Shown here in pieces: positions 1-10,899 of a stretch of 64,000 nucleotides of DNA. This stretch comes from Taxillus chinensis (taxonomy: Eukaryota; Streptophyta; Magnoliopsida; Santalales; Loranthaceae). The notes beneath the pieces were generated by a model. That model was given only the letters and a program-made list of their open reading frames with translations. It was not told the DNA's origin and ran no database searches. The first letter of the stretch is position 1. Each line of letters opens with the position of its first letter. Position numbers and translations under genes: made by a program. Location: contig CM042087.1 in NCBI GenBank assembly GCA_023512835.1, positions 53,422,765 through 53,486,764 of the forward strand, in the 5' to 3' direction.

Positions 1-2198
1 TGGTTTTATGTTGACTTAGTTATATGCTACTAGTTAGTTGAAATGCTATATGAGATTTTGATTGAATGTTAGTGAATGGTGTTGATTTTTCCTTGGATCG
101 ATTTCCATTATAATTGTATTTGTTTGCCCAGTAAATATTGATGAGTTGTTGGCCTACTTGTTTTTGAGTAGTTGCTCGTTGTTTGTTGCATGCACCTTGT
201 GTGGTGTTTGCTTGTGGTGGACTATGTTGGTGGGTGTAACCGGTTATTGATAAGAATGGTAAATGTACAATAAAACTAATAAAAAATAATCTTAAATAAT
301 ATACTTACAACACTAGTAACAATAGTAAATAAATGAATAAATAATGATGACCGAATCTGTGTTAAATATTATTGTGATTTATGTCGACTGATGTCAATGT
401 GGATTACCACACTGTATGATTGTTTGGATATTCTTCATATAATATGGTGTGCAAATGACATGTTATGGACTTTTGCCATGTTTTGGGGTATAATTGTGTG
501 ATACAACTCTATTGGGGATTAATGAATCCTGTGATGTTTGGAATTATGATGTGTGATTGAGATGTTTATCGTGTTGTGTATCTACGCCTGAGTGTGAGCA
601 TGATAGTATTTCCTATTGTTGCCTTGTTCCACTTGACTAGTTTGTTGTTAGTTACATACATTATTATTTTGTGTGGTGACACGTGGTGGAACTAGGATGG
701 ACCATGTTTATTGATTGTTTGGCTTGATTGATTGGTGGTAGGCATGATGATGTGGAATTGGTGGATGATTTATGGTGGGACTAACGTGGTGAGCTTTTCC
801 CTCGGTGATGCTAGTATGACGTGTTGTTATGGTAGCCGAGCTTGTTGCTTGTTGAGGAGCCCTCTTTATAAGGGGACTCAATTGTGATTCAACGACGTCT
901 TACCCTGTTTGTTGGAGCCTACTTGGGTGTGACTTTCCTTTTGTGCATGGGAATAAATATTCGCATGATTGTTGATATTTTGATGTTGTTTTGCTTGGTT
1001 GCTCTATTTGTGATTGTTGCACGGTTGATATGCATTTCTAATATGTGATCATGATTTGTGAGGCAATGTTTCCTTATTGTACTTGTTGTGGGCTATTGGT
1101 TAATTGGGAATAGGTTACTGGACTTTGGTTATATAATGTTTAATTAGGGTGGCGAGTTTGTCCTGTTAATTAGAGCTGATAGTGCTTTGATTGATTTTTG
1201 GGCTCTAGTGTTAATCCTTATTGTTTGGGTTCAATTAGATTGGTTAGTTTGGGTGGTGATGTTAGCATTCATTAGTATAATTTTAAGGTGATATGTGGTC
1301 GGTTGGGGTGTTGTTTGTATGATGTCGTTTTATTAATGGTTCATTTATGATGGTTATATGGTGGGTTAATAAAAATTGGTTTATGGTAATGGTTCGATAT
1401 TGGGTATTGGGCATGTAGTGGTTGTGCATGGTGAAATTTGTTGATCTAGTTGATTATTGGATTTTGATAGGTGATCATATTGATTGTGATACAATGATCT
1501 ATGTCGAGGTGTTAGTTTGCCCATGTTTAGCCTTGTTGTTGTGATGGCTGGGTTTATGCAGCATTCCAAGTGACTTAGCCTTTTTGCGTTGGCAAGGGAT
1601 CATAAATAGTGTACAAAAGGATGATAACCCTCCTCCTTATGTTGAATGGTTAGTAGATGCGTTGTAAGTTCAAGGGAATGTGAATCAGTGAATATATTGT
1701 TACTTCATAATGGTTAACGGTATGTCCTCAAGCGTTGGGTTGGTTAATGGTTAGTGGGCCAAGCGTTGCCTTAACAGTACAATGGTTAATGGCTAAGAGG
1801 AATTCTAGAATCCTATCATTGAGATTAGAGATCCTTATTATTAGGATTGTTAGTTAGTTCAATCTTTTCAGGGACGAAAAGTCCTAAGGAGGGAAGAATA
1901 TGAGAATTTTTTTTCTCAGTGGTGGGAGCAAGTTAATTATGATGTGTATGTTGAAATAATTACTCGTGGACATATGGTGGTTTTTGTGAAGCGCATGATG
2001 TATGGTTATTGCTATGTGTTGCTTGTGTATAAAATATGATAAGCTATGTAAGAATTATGCTAGTGAAAGCAATTGTGTTCGTTAGTGAGGGAAATATGTT
2101 AGATATTGGGTATGTGTAGTAGCTGTGTATAGGTGTAGTGTCTATAAAGACGTTTTATTTTTTTTTTTGAGGACAAAAAAGCCTAAGGTGGGGCAGGA
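1..2198 (+). mobile_element. 3' internal region of a Gypsy-like LTR retrotransposon
   Basis: No long reading frame is present; this is the non-coding 3' part of an element whose 5' end lies outside the window. It ends in a purine-rich tract (2182-2198, AAGGTGGGGCAGGA) directly before an LTR starting TGTAATGATCC, as expected for a polypurine tract. A second tract of the same kind (GACGAAAAGTCCTAAGGAGGG) lies near 1875-1895. The stretch from about 1510 to 2198 is repeated in reverse complement at 63330-64000, so the window is bounded by two members of one family in opposite orientation. Family assignment to Ty3/Gypsy is inferred from LTR ends, not from a pol domain. Confidence 0.75.
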
Positions 2199-3780
2199 TG
2201 TAATGATCCATATATGTGTTAGCGTAACTTATAATCTATATTTGATGTCAAGAATGTTATTCTGAGAATGTAGCCATTAATACGATCGTTTTAATTATAT
2301 TTGGGCCTAATTTGATGTCCAGAAGCCTTTATAGGTTATTTAGTAAATTTTGGGAGTTAAATTGAGGGTTAATAAGTGAAAAATTAGAGTTTTGGAGAGC
2401 TTTTTAGAAATTATAAAGGAATAGGACCAATTTTAATTAAATCATAAATCTATTTGGAAATTTAAAACAACAAAATTAGAATATAATTAAGAAAAATAGG
2501 TTACAAAGAATTAAATATTTAATCTTAAATTCGATTCAAATCTTTAACGCTTGCTGTGCAATTTCTCTCCAATGCTGCCTGTGACTACTTTTCTGGACCA
2601 GAATGGTGAGGGCTGTGCGTTGGGTCGGAATGGCGCTACTGCTCCGCTAGACTAGGGTGTTGGATGGCGCTGGGCGGAGATGGAGGGGATGATGGGACGA
2701 GATGGTGTGATGTCTCCGGCGTGGGATGCTGGGTCTTCTCTCCTATATAAAGAAATTAAAGATGGAGTTGGTACGGAAACATGGCCAACGCATGACTCTA
2801 AATGGACCAACAAGACTCGCGTAATAAATAAGCCACTTTATTGAAGCCCATCCATAATTTGGTTTCCTTTATTTTTTTCATGCACATGAAGAATCACGTA
2901 GCCAATCCCATTGTGTAATGCTTTGATTCATGGCAGCTTCAAATAGGAAATTCTCTTGCCATTTCATGCTTGTGGGCCCGCATGGCATTATCTCTCTTCA
3001 ATTCCTCCAATTCTTACGGTCCAAGCACACCCAAACTCTTAAATGTATTACCTTTTATCTCTTAATCAATTTCTTTCAATCAACACCATCCAATCACATG
3101 CAAAATATCAAAACAAAATCAAAATTAATATCCAAATCATAAATCAATACAAATAATCAATTAACCCAAATTAATCCCAAATATATATAGAGAAAAATTC
3201 TATTACGATTAAAATTAAAATAACCAATTAAGTCCAGAGAATTAATATTAAAATTAAAATAATCAATTTAATATTAAAAACGATCAAAATTAATATTAAA
3301 TTTATAAAAGTGATTAAAACAGTAAATAATTGAAATTGGGAAAAACTATTATAAAAAATATATTAATTCAACAAAATATTAAATTAAAGCTCATAAATTA
3401 AATGCAAATTTAATTACAAATTTTGTGGTTATCACCAGTGAACTAGAGGCTGCGGCCAAGTCGAGAGATACACCTCGTTAATTGATTATGTAATGAACTT
3501 TGGTTGACATGAACTCTTGTTTTTTTTTTCTTTTGGGTAGGGGTTCGTGAAAGTTGTATTGTTGATTTCATGACTTATTGATTATATGAATGAGGGTTGT
3601 TATTATTATTTTGTGAGCGTACAAGATAAACCCCTATTGTATGCTCTACAGTCGCACTTTAGATAGCACTCGTTGTGTAATCCACATTGATGTTAGTCAA
3701 CAACTCCTTGACTTTTCGGGTGTGGGCATGGGGCAGTCACATTTCCAATCTCGGGATTTTTGAGATTTGGGGGCGTGACA
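2199..3780 (+). mobile_element. 3' LTR (family TGTAA...GGGGGCGTGACA)
   Basis: The 1582-bp LTR starts TGTAATGATCC after the purine tract and ends GGGGGCGTGACA. Its first 200 bases (TGTGTTAGCRTAACTT, later ACGATCGTTTTAATTATAT) match the reverse complement of 63050-63329, and its last 100 bases resemble the ends of the LTRs ending at 52961 and 16591. A small ORF at 2930-3142 has no recognisable content and is ignored. Confidence 0.8.
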
Positions 3781-4445
3781 CTCCCCCCACTCAACTTCAC
3801 AACGTCCTTGTTATATCACTTGGGCTTAGAGGAACTAAGATCGTTGAGCGTATTCCTTGCTACTCTCTTTCACCAACTATGTATCGCACATTCGATACTC
3901 CAATGAGAGTGGACATGATGAATGTAAAACATTACCGGTTGACCCACCTCAATTGTGGCCTCTCAATGTTAGGCCATGCTAACTAATTGCAAGAGTATTC
4001 GATGAGTTTTCAAGATACGAGTCGGATTAGTCTAATACTATCTTTCATGGGGTCAAAATTTCAACTTATGTGACACTTAGTCTCTTTGCGAGAGAAGATC
4101 GATTTAAGTAAGCCTTACCGCTTAGGGTACATATAGACTAGTTTCACCCTGCCTTAAGCTTATCAAAAAAATAACTCTGGTTCTTGACCAGTTTGTGTAA
4201 AGATAGTCAAATCTCTTACTCACCATCAAGTCCACGACTAACGTTGTACTATCCACACTTAATCGAGTCAATACGTTTGAACTCCAAAAGGACTCTATCG
4301 TATCTCCTACACCAATTGTCTTGGAGCCTTCTACTGCCCACCAACTATGTTTTTCATGCTACCTCTCATATAAGTAGCACAACCACCAATTTGGGTCACA
4401 CTATTAGGAGATGTCTCTAACACTTGAGGCCTAACATTGAGCTTG
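3781..4445 (-). repeat. Decayed, CpG-depleted relative of the LTR at 26005-28559
   Basis: This stretch aligns by eye to 26440-27130 on the same strand: 'gaccagtttgtgtaaagata' (4188) against 'ggccagtttgtgtaaggatg', then the 'ccatcaagtccacgactaac' block against 'caacgtcaagtcctcgactg', and the 'caacgtccttgtt' block at 3803 against 'caacgtcctcgtt' near 26448. Most differences are C>T or G>A, many at CpG in the GC-rich copy. It is therefore an old relative of that LTR, in the same orientation. The ORFs here are chance readings. Confidence 0.7.
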
Positions 4446-4690
4446 GTATAAACCCCTATCAACGTTTTTGTTAAAGGATAAATTCATAAAATGGATGATG
4501 AACACCTCATTGTTTATCAAAGAAGTCAAGAATAAAAATTTGATAGTTCAAATTTATATGAATGACATTATATTTGGATCAACTTATCTAAGTTTTTATA
4601 AAGAGTTTTCAAAGCTTACGTGGTCAAAGTTTGAGATGAGCATGATGTAAAAATTGAACTATTTCCTTGACATTAAAGTAAAATAGTTGT
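4446..4690 (+). pseudogene. Copia reverse transcriptase fragment
   Basis: Around the frame at 4468-4650 the translation carries the Copia RT active-site neighbourhood, read as IYMNDIIFGS where functional copies have YVDDIIFGS, followed by KEFSK..WSKFEMSMM, a stop and then LNYFLDIKVK. The first aspartate of the catalytic pair is replaced by N and there is an in-frame stop, so this is a dead pol scrap about 80 codons long with no other domains nearby. Confidence 0.8.
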
Positions 4691-5440
4691 TAGATCTCAT
4701 TTTATCTATGCTAAATATATATTTATATTTTAATTTTTATTCACATATGCATGTTTTGTAGTGCCTCCCATTTTCTAAAGAAAAAGGTTAAAGTTAATGG
4801 TCAAAGTCAAAAGTCAACAACAATCAACACTTGGCTTCGCACCCTAGATCCAATATCATACTTCATTTTGTAATTTTGACAATTTTTATGAATATATTTA
4901 TATGCGTGTGTACAAGTATAATCACATGTCCCCTCACTATTCATATGAACTGTGCATCCCCTATATGCCCTGTGACTTGACAAAGAAAAGCAAAAAAATT
5001 GTTTAAAAAAAAAAGGAAGAGTCCCACATGAGAACTCTCCACATTTTCCCTCTCTCTTCTTCCCGCACTAACACATAAGCTCACAAGCTTTCTTAAATGG
5101 GAAGCACAAGCCAAATAATGTGGTTATCAAAAAGGACTACAGGTGAAGTTAAAAAAATAGAGGGGAAAGCTACCAAGAGCAAGGGTTCAAGGTCCTCAAT
5201 TACACCAAAATTGGTACAGTTCATATCCTCTACAACAATTGTATGATACAATATATCAAAACTATATCGTTTTATGATTTTTTAAAAAAATTACATACCA
5301 GAAAAGCATAATTTTAATGTAAAAAATATTAAAATGATACAGGTTTTAATAGACTATATTGTACAGTAATTATAGAAAATTCTAATTCGTTAAACTCACC
5401 ATAACTCTTTCAATAATGGTCTAGGAATGGAAAGTAGGAA
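4691..5440. other. AT-rich intergenic sequence, nothing recognised
   Basis: AT-rich sequence with short A/T runs; I see no gene, RNA or bounded repeat. Confidence 0.5.
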
Positions 5441-6120
5441 AGGATGTATGTTTGGTGTTGAATTTTATTTTATGTTTTTAAAAATTATTTCTAAAAATTA
5501 TATTTAAAAATTATTTTGATATCTGTTTGGCAATAATTTCTAATTTAATTTTTAATCTTTGTATTTTTCTTCTTTCCCTTCGTCTCTTTCAGATTTGTGA
5601 TCAAAGCTGGAAATGGGCTGATGGGAGGGGATGGATGGACTGATGAGTGGGCGTCGTGCGACGTTGGGAGCAAGGAGTTGGGGTGACCTTGCTGCCGCCA
5701 TTGGGGTGCCTTCCAATGGCAACACTCTGTTTGGCCAACAGGGACGGTTGAGAATGTAATTCCTGTACAATTCCAAATCCGTGGGAACTTGTAAGAATGC
5801 TATAGAGTACGTATTTTGGGACAGTGTTCATCCCTAGGACTAGGAGACTCTGAATAAGGTTCTTGCCGATGCCTTGTCAAAGGCATCTCCCTTGGGTTGA
5901 GAGAGAGATGACGCAGCAGACGAGCGGACCGATAAAGCAAAACAAAAAACATTTTTTTGTAAAAAGAAAACAATCCAATTATATTTCAATTCTATTAAAT
6001 TTAAAAATAATTTGTTTTAAATATTAAAATCGAAAACAATAGCCAAACAGTAAAATGTACCCTTTTTTTATTCAAACACATAAAATTATATTAAAAAAAA
6101 CAACCAAACATCTTTCACTT
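5440..6120. repeat. Candidate MITE with decayed terminal inverted repeats
   Basis: The left end (5443-5550, containing TGTTTGGT and about 70 bases later CTGTTTGGCAATAATTT) is roughly mirrored by the right end (5960-6120, containing AACAATAGCCAAACAG and AACCAAACATC). The core at 5580-5950 is more GC-rich, so the element could carry captured DNA. No target-site duplication could be fixed. The minus-strand ORFs inside are not convincing genes. Confidence 0.35.
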
Positions 6121-6686
6121 ACTGCGGGAGACTGGGAGTGGGAGTGGATATTGGATAAGGTAATTAATGGATAACTGGATAACTAAGGGATTTAAAAACT
6201 AAAAATAAAATTATAAAAATAATATACAACAGTCCACGGATTGGTTCGTATTCGTGTGATCCGCACAAATCGGTCCGATTTGGCTTGTGATTTAAATAGG
6301 CTTAATTTGAAATGGTGTGAACCAGTTTAGAGACTATGGTCTATTTTACATCTTTAGCATTTTATACTTAGCCATTCTATAAGTTACTGATTAACCAAAA
6401 ATAAAATAAAAAACTCAAATGTATCCTAAATATTACCAGAATTAGATCAATAAAATCAAAAAATAAAACTATAAAAAAACTAAATAAAAATAAAAAAAAT
6501 AGGAAAGGAAAGGAAAGGACCACTGGAATAGAATCTGTCTTTCACCAAATTAACAGAATTTCAGGGCAGAGGGAGGAGCTTGAAAAAGACTATTGGCTTG
6601 CAAAAAGGTAAAACAAACATATGTGACGTGCAATGTGTTTTTGACAGTACAGGTAAATATATGTAAGCCTAACTAACGCCTTGAAT
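6121..6686. other. Intergenic 3' flank of the DUF1499 gene
   Basis: AT-rich sequence with a short (GGAAA)n run at about 6504-6518. It presumably includes the 3' UTR and polyadenylation region of the gene that ends at 6687, but no clear signal can be fixed by eye. Confidence 0.4.
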
Positions 6687-7997
6687 TTAATCCATGAAAT
6701 CGAAACTTGGAGCATACCATCCAAGTTGATGGATGACCTCCTTCATTCTTTCCTGCTGCCCCTTTGAATCCCCTAGAGCAGCGGTGAAGGGGTACACAAA
6801 GGTAACCTTCGTGGCAACGCACCTGTAAGCCACCACATCTCCTTTCACCAAGAACTCCATCACGTCTCGCCCAAACCCCCCATCCACCAATGCTCTAAGA
6901 TATTGTCCTATACAGTACTTGGTTAATTCAGATCAACCAGTCATCATTCATCAACTTATATGTAATTATGAAACAATAAAAATAAGATAATTACTCATCT
7001 GAATGGCACAACATATCCTTTATGGTGTTTTTTTTTTAAATTATTTTTAAGATTCATGTGTAAAAAGACTGGGTGGGATTGGGTTGGATATAAAAATCCT
7101 AAATGCGTAAATTAGTAAAATTAATCAAGAGTTCCCAAGTGGGAAAAAAATCTGTCCAACATAATGTATCTTAACCACCTTGGACGGACGTTGTTCGGCC
7201 TTTAAATTTTTGCACAAGAACAAAGCCACAGGATTTAAAGTATATTCTAAAAATTAGTTACTATCCTCAATGTCCCAAACATATAATCAGATAATAATGA
7301 ACTCGAGTGAAACACATAAAAAAAAACTTCAGTTACCTTCTGGGTATTCTTCAATTACTTCAATCTTTGCATTTTTCTGGGTCTTCAGTATTGCTTGTTT
7401 CAGTTCCTGCTAAGAGAAAAACAAGACCATTGTGACTTCCAGGAAACACCAACGAATTGAACTGCAAAATTCACATAAATTGGCTCTTTCCAACCGGAAA
7501 CCTGAAGTGCGTTCTGGGTAGAATTTTTGGGAATCATCCAGGGGAATGCAAAAGAAGAAGACAATGGATTCGTGGATACACAGCCCGGATTCGTAGACGG
7601 GCAAGGTCTGATTTTCCTGTTAGAAAAAAAAAACACAAAAACAAAAACATAAGCATTTGTGTCGAGAGTCGAGATCCGGGATAAAAATATACCCGTCTTC
7701 TAATCCCACCAGCAGTGTCTTGGATTGAGAGAATGGAGTGGAGGGAGATAGCTGAGGCGGTAACGGATAGTTGAGAGAAGGCAGTGCTGAAGAAGGGAGT
7801 GGAGAGTTTAGGGCTGTGACTGCTACGGCTAAGGAAAGCAGATTTGGGATAAGGGGAGGCTTGGAATCGGGATTCAGGGGCGTGGGTGTTGTGTTTTGCG
7901 GAAAATGAGCATTTCTGTTGGTCGGACTTGGATAATGCTTGAAATTGGGTGGGATCCAAGAAATTACAGTGGCTGAGCTCCTCATGTTTGTGTTCAT
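6687..7997 (-). CDS. DUF1499-family protein, predicted organelle-targeted (4 exons)
   Basis: Exons on the minus strand are 7997-7693, 7616-7502, 7406-7337 and 6907-6687. Every intron is GT-AG, the phases are 2, 0 and 1, and the sum is 711 nt, giving 236 aa plus TAA. Residues 1-100 are rich in Ser, Thr and Pro with a hydrophobic stretch (LLSLAVAVTALNSPLPSSAL), like a plastid, possibly thylakoid-lumen, targeting region. Residues 102-236 match the DUF1499 pattern as I know it: CPSTNPGCVST at the start, then EEYPEGQYLRALVDGGFGRD, VMEFLVKGDVVAYRC and GDSKGQQERMKEVIHQLGWY at the C-terminus. The biochemical function of this family is unknown to me. The start is the first ATG in frame; an in-frame ATG four codons later is an alternative. 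Nothing is broken, so it is probably active. Its 5' flank is shared with a gene-less copy at 35105-35665. Confidence 0.85.
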
Positions 7998-8004
7998 TGT
8001 AGGG

Positions 8005-9002
8005 TGCAAAATTTTACAGGTTGGAGAGCCCTAATGTAATTAATGTGTCATCCCAGGACGAGCAAACAAAAAGACAGAAGTTGGTACATCTCTTCATCTT
8101 AAAACCGTTTTAAAAAACAAACAAATAGATAGATGAAATATTAAAATAAGAAAAAGTCTTCTTATAGTGAGTTGCATAATTAATTGGATGACACCCTACT
8201 AATATAACGCAAATTCTAATAATGTCCATACTATACTAGTATACGAGAAACGATACTTATAATGGCATTAATCAATACTCTTAAAATAAATTATGATAGG
8301 AGTTCAGTAGTAATTAAAAGAATAAATTATTCAAATATTATCATTTAGTTGATAGTAATAGTGCCACCTAAAGTTTTTTCGGACAATAAGGTCACAAACG
8401 AATTAAGTCGACCAGATTAGTAAGGTATTCGAACGTATTCATTAATGAAATACGAGCCTTAAATTATGATGTTTATGGATATTACTCTGTTATTCACGAA
8501 CGAACATGTGTTCACAAACTTGTTTATTACGAATGTTTACAAATACAATTACAAAAGAAGTATAATTAATCAATTATTAGGCTGTGTTATCTTTGTTTAA
8601 TATATTTTAAAAATCACTATATATAGTTCACAAAAATATAATAATAAATAAATAAATCAAAAATATATATTTTTTATTTAATAACAATATAAAAGTATAT
8701 GTTTATTAAATTATATTTAATAAAACAACTTTTATACATATTAATTAATTTGTTAATTTTCCACTCACATATACTTTTCACAAACACAAACGATATTCAC
8801 AAACTGTTCACGAACACTTGTTCATGAACATTTATGAATATAACAATGGTATTCGCGAACTGTTCACGAATGATATTATTCATTAATGAACGAACATAAA
8901 CGATCTTTTACTAAGCCAAACATAAACTTGTTTATGAATATTTTATTCATTTACAGCCCTATCGAATAGTATTATAGTAAACATTTGAGTCTTATCTCCA
9001 TT

Positions 9003-9060
<58 letters not shown>

Positions 9061-9330
9061 CTGAATATGATTATTTTTTCAAGTAGAATTTGAAAAATGA
9101 ACCACGGAAAATTAATTTATGGTGAAATATATTTATATGTAAAATAACTTCTAGATTAAAGTAAACAAGTCTTTTTTTGGAGGTATACTTTTATTTATCT
9201 TTCACAAAATTATTTTTAAAGACACTTCCTAAATAATAGAGAAAAGAATTTTATTTGCTAAAAAAATGATTCTCACAAAATTATTTCCCAATTGAAACTC
9301 ATTTTTCGTGAAACATATTCTTATGCAGGG
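8005..9330. repeat. 5' flank of the DUF1499 gene, duplicated at 35105-35665
   Basis: Blocks in the same order and orientation recur at 35105-35665: ACAGGTTGGAGAGCCCTAAT (8018), TTAAAACCGTTTTAAAAA (8099), AGTTCAGTAGTAATTAA (8301), CTGAATATGATT (9061) and TTTTATTTATCTTTCACAAAATTATTTT (9190 region, read in parts). This copy is longer because of AT-rich insertions, including a pure (AT)n run at about 9006-9057 and ATTCACGAAC-type repeats at 8480-8900. The gene's promoter should lie in the proximal part. Confidence 0.7.
9006..9057. repeat. (AT)n microsatellite
   Basis: Uninterrupted AT dinucleotide repeat of about 26 units. Confidence 0.95.
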
Positions 9331-9384
9331 TTAAGAACAGTTGTTCCTTATTCATCTTGATTTTGGAGACATTTTTTGGAGAGT

Positions 9385-10850
9385 CTCCCTATTTAGTCAT
9401 TATATTAGTAACATTGCCCGAGTGTTTAGAAAGAGGGTTAGTGCTCACGTTAAGGGTACCGATTATCTTGGAAAAATCCAACCATCCTGCATCTATTAAG
9501 TGTTGGACCTTTCTTTTCAAGGCGATGCAATTCCCAGTGTCGTGTCCAATTCCACCTCCATAGGACGCACAACAGGCATCGGGTTTGTACCAATCGGGGT
9601 ATGGAGGACTCAACTCTTTTAGAGGTACCAAACTAACGAGTCCTGTTGCCAACAATTGGGAATATGTTTCCATGTATGTGATAAGAGTTGGATCAAATTT
9701 TTGTTTTACCACATTTTAGTTTTGTCGTGGCTGTTTTGACTATTCCCGCTGTGGTTGGTTGTTTGAATAATAATTCCCACTTTATGGTTAATAATGTGGG
9801 AATTGAGGATTTGGGGCTCTCACCACATAAGATACTGCTGGTGGCCCTCTATAGAATTATGGCACACTAAATTGTTGGGGTTGTTGTGTCCCGATGCTGT
9901 TGTAATCAATTTAAGTTGCCATACTACATGGGATTCCTCTTCTTTCTTTCGATTAGAGGAAGGAGGCTTTCTAGAGGCCTTAGTTTTGCTTCCTCCGAGT
10001 TTACCTTCCCTTATGCCACCTCTAATTCATTCTCCTGAGGCGACCAAGTCTGTAAAGCTACTTGAAACATTTCTAATTAGTTTTTTGTAGTATACCCCTT
10101 TCATAGTGCTGATAAAGAGGGTCATGAGTTCCCTTTCCATCAATGGGGGTTGCACATCCATAGTTACCTCTCTCTACCTCTGGGTATAAGCCTTGAAGCT
10201 CTCAGTTCTTTCCTTCTCGAATAACTACAGTGTTAGCCGATCTAAAGCTAGCTTAGTAACATGTTTGTATTGATATAGGAATATCATAGCCAGCTCACCC
10301 CAAGTCTTGATGCAATTGCCCTCCAGTTGAATGTACCAGCGTAATGGGCCTCCGGTCAAGCTCTGTTGAAAACAGTGCATTAAGAGTTTATCATTGTCGG
10401 CATAGGCCATCATCTTGTGGAAGTACATGGTCACATGTGTTCTATGCCCGATACCAAGCATAGATCATGAGGATTAGTCCCTCTATAAGCCTTCGTCCCC
10501 TCCACAACTTTCAATCGGGCCTCAATAGACTTCTAGTTGGGTGGTTGAGTGAGGAAATTCACAGCTTCCATGACATTTGGGGTTAATGTTCTAGTAGCAG
10601 GTGATGTAGGTGGGACATGGTGTGATGCTCCAGGAACCATGTTTGCTAGAGCATAGGCATGTGGGGTTGCTCTTGCTCTTGATTAATAGCCCCTATAGTT
10701 AGGCTAGCTTCTCTCTCATATGTCAGTTTGGCCAGCGTGTCCATCATAGTCTTCAATTGGGCCTGTACTTGGAGCATGCTTCCCCTAATCTCTTGTTGCG
10801 CTTGCTCAAGACTAGTAAGTTTGTCCTTGGTATGTTCTACCATTGGAGGA
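9385..10850 (-). pseudogene. Ty3/Gypsy gag pseudogene
   Basis: Three minus-strand pieces read in order. 10843-10646 is an N-terminal coiled region (LTSLEQAQQEIRGSMLQVQAQ). 10461-10225 is the gag core with FHKMMAYADNDKLLMHCFQQ, a LTGGPLRWYIQLEGN block, then WGELAMIFLYQYKHV, typical of plant Gypsy retrotransposon gag. 9712-9389 carries PLKELSPPYPDWYKPDACCA, then GGGIGHDTGNCIALKRKV and LIDAGWL, the conserved segment between gag and protease in one plant Gypsy group. The pieces are in different frames with stops between them, so the protein is not made. Confidence 0.85.
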
Positions 10851-10899
10851 GATGACTGATGGCTGGAGGACCTTAAGTTGTATGAGTGTCCAATTCTGT

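Noticed and set aside
7400..8009. Overlapping ORFs on both strands across the first DUF1499 exons
   Set aside because: They are alternate frames of the spliced gene or run through its introns; only the four-exon model keeps phase and family similarity.
9006..9057. (AT)n run as a structural or origin-like element
   Set aside because: Plain dinucleotide microsatellites recur several times in the window and have no associated motif.
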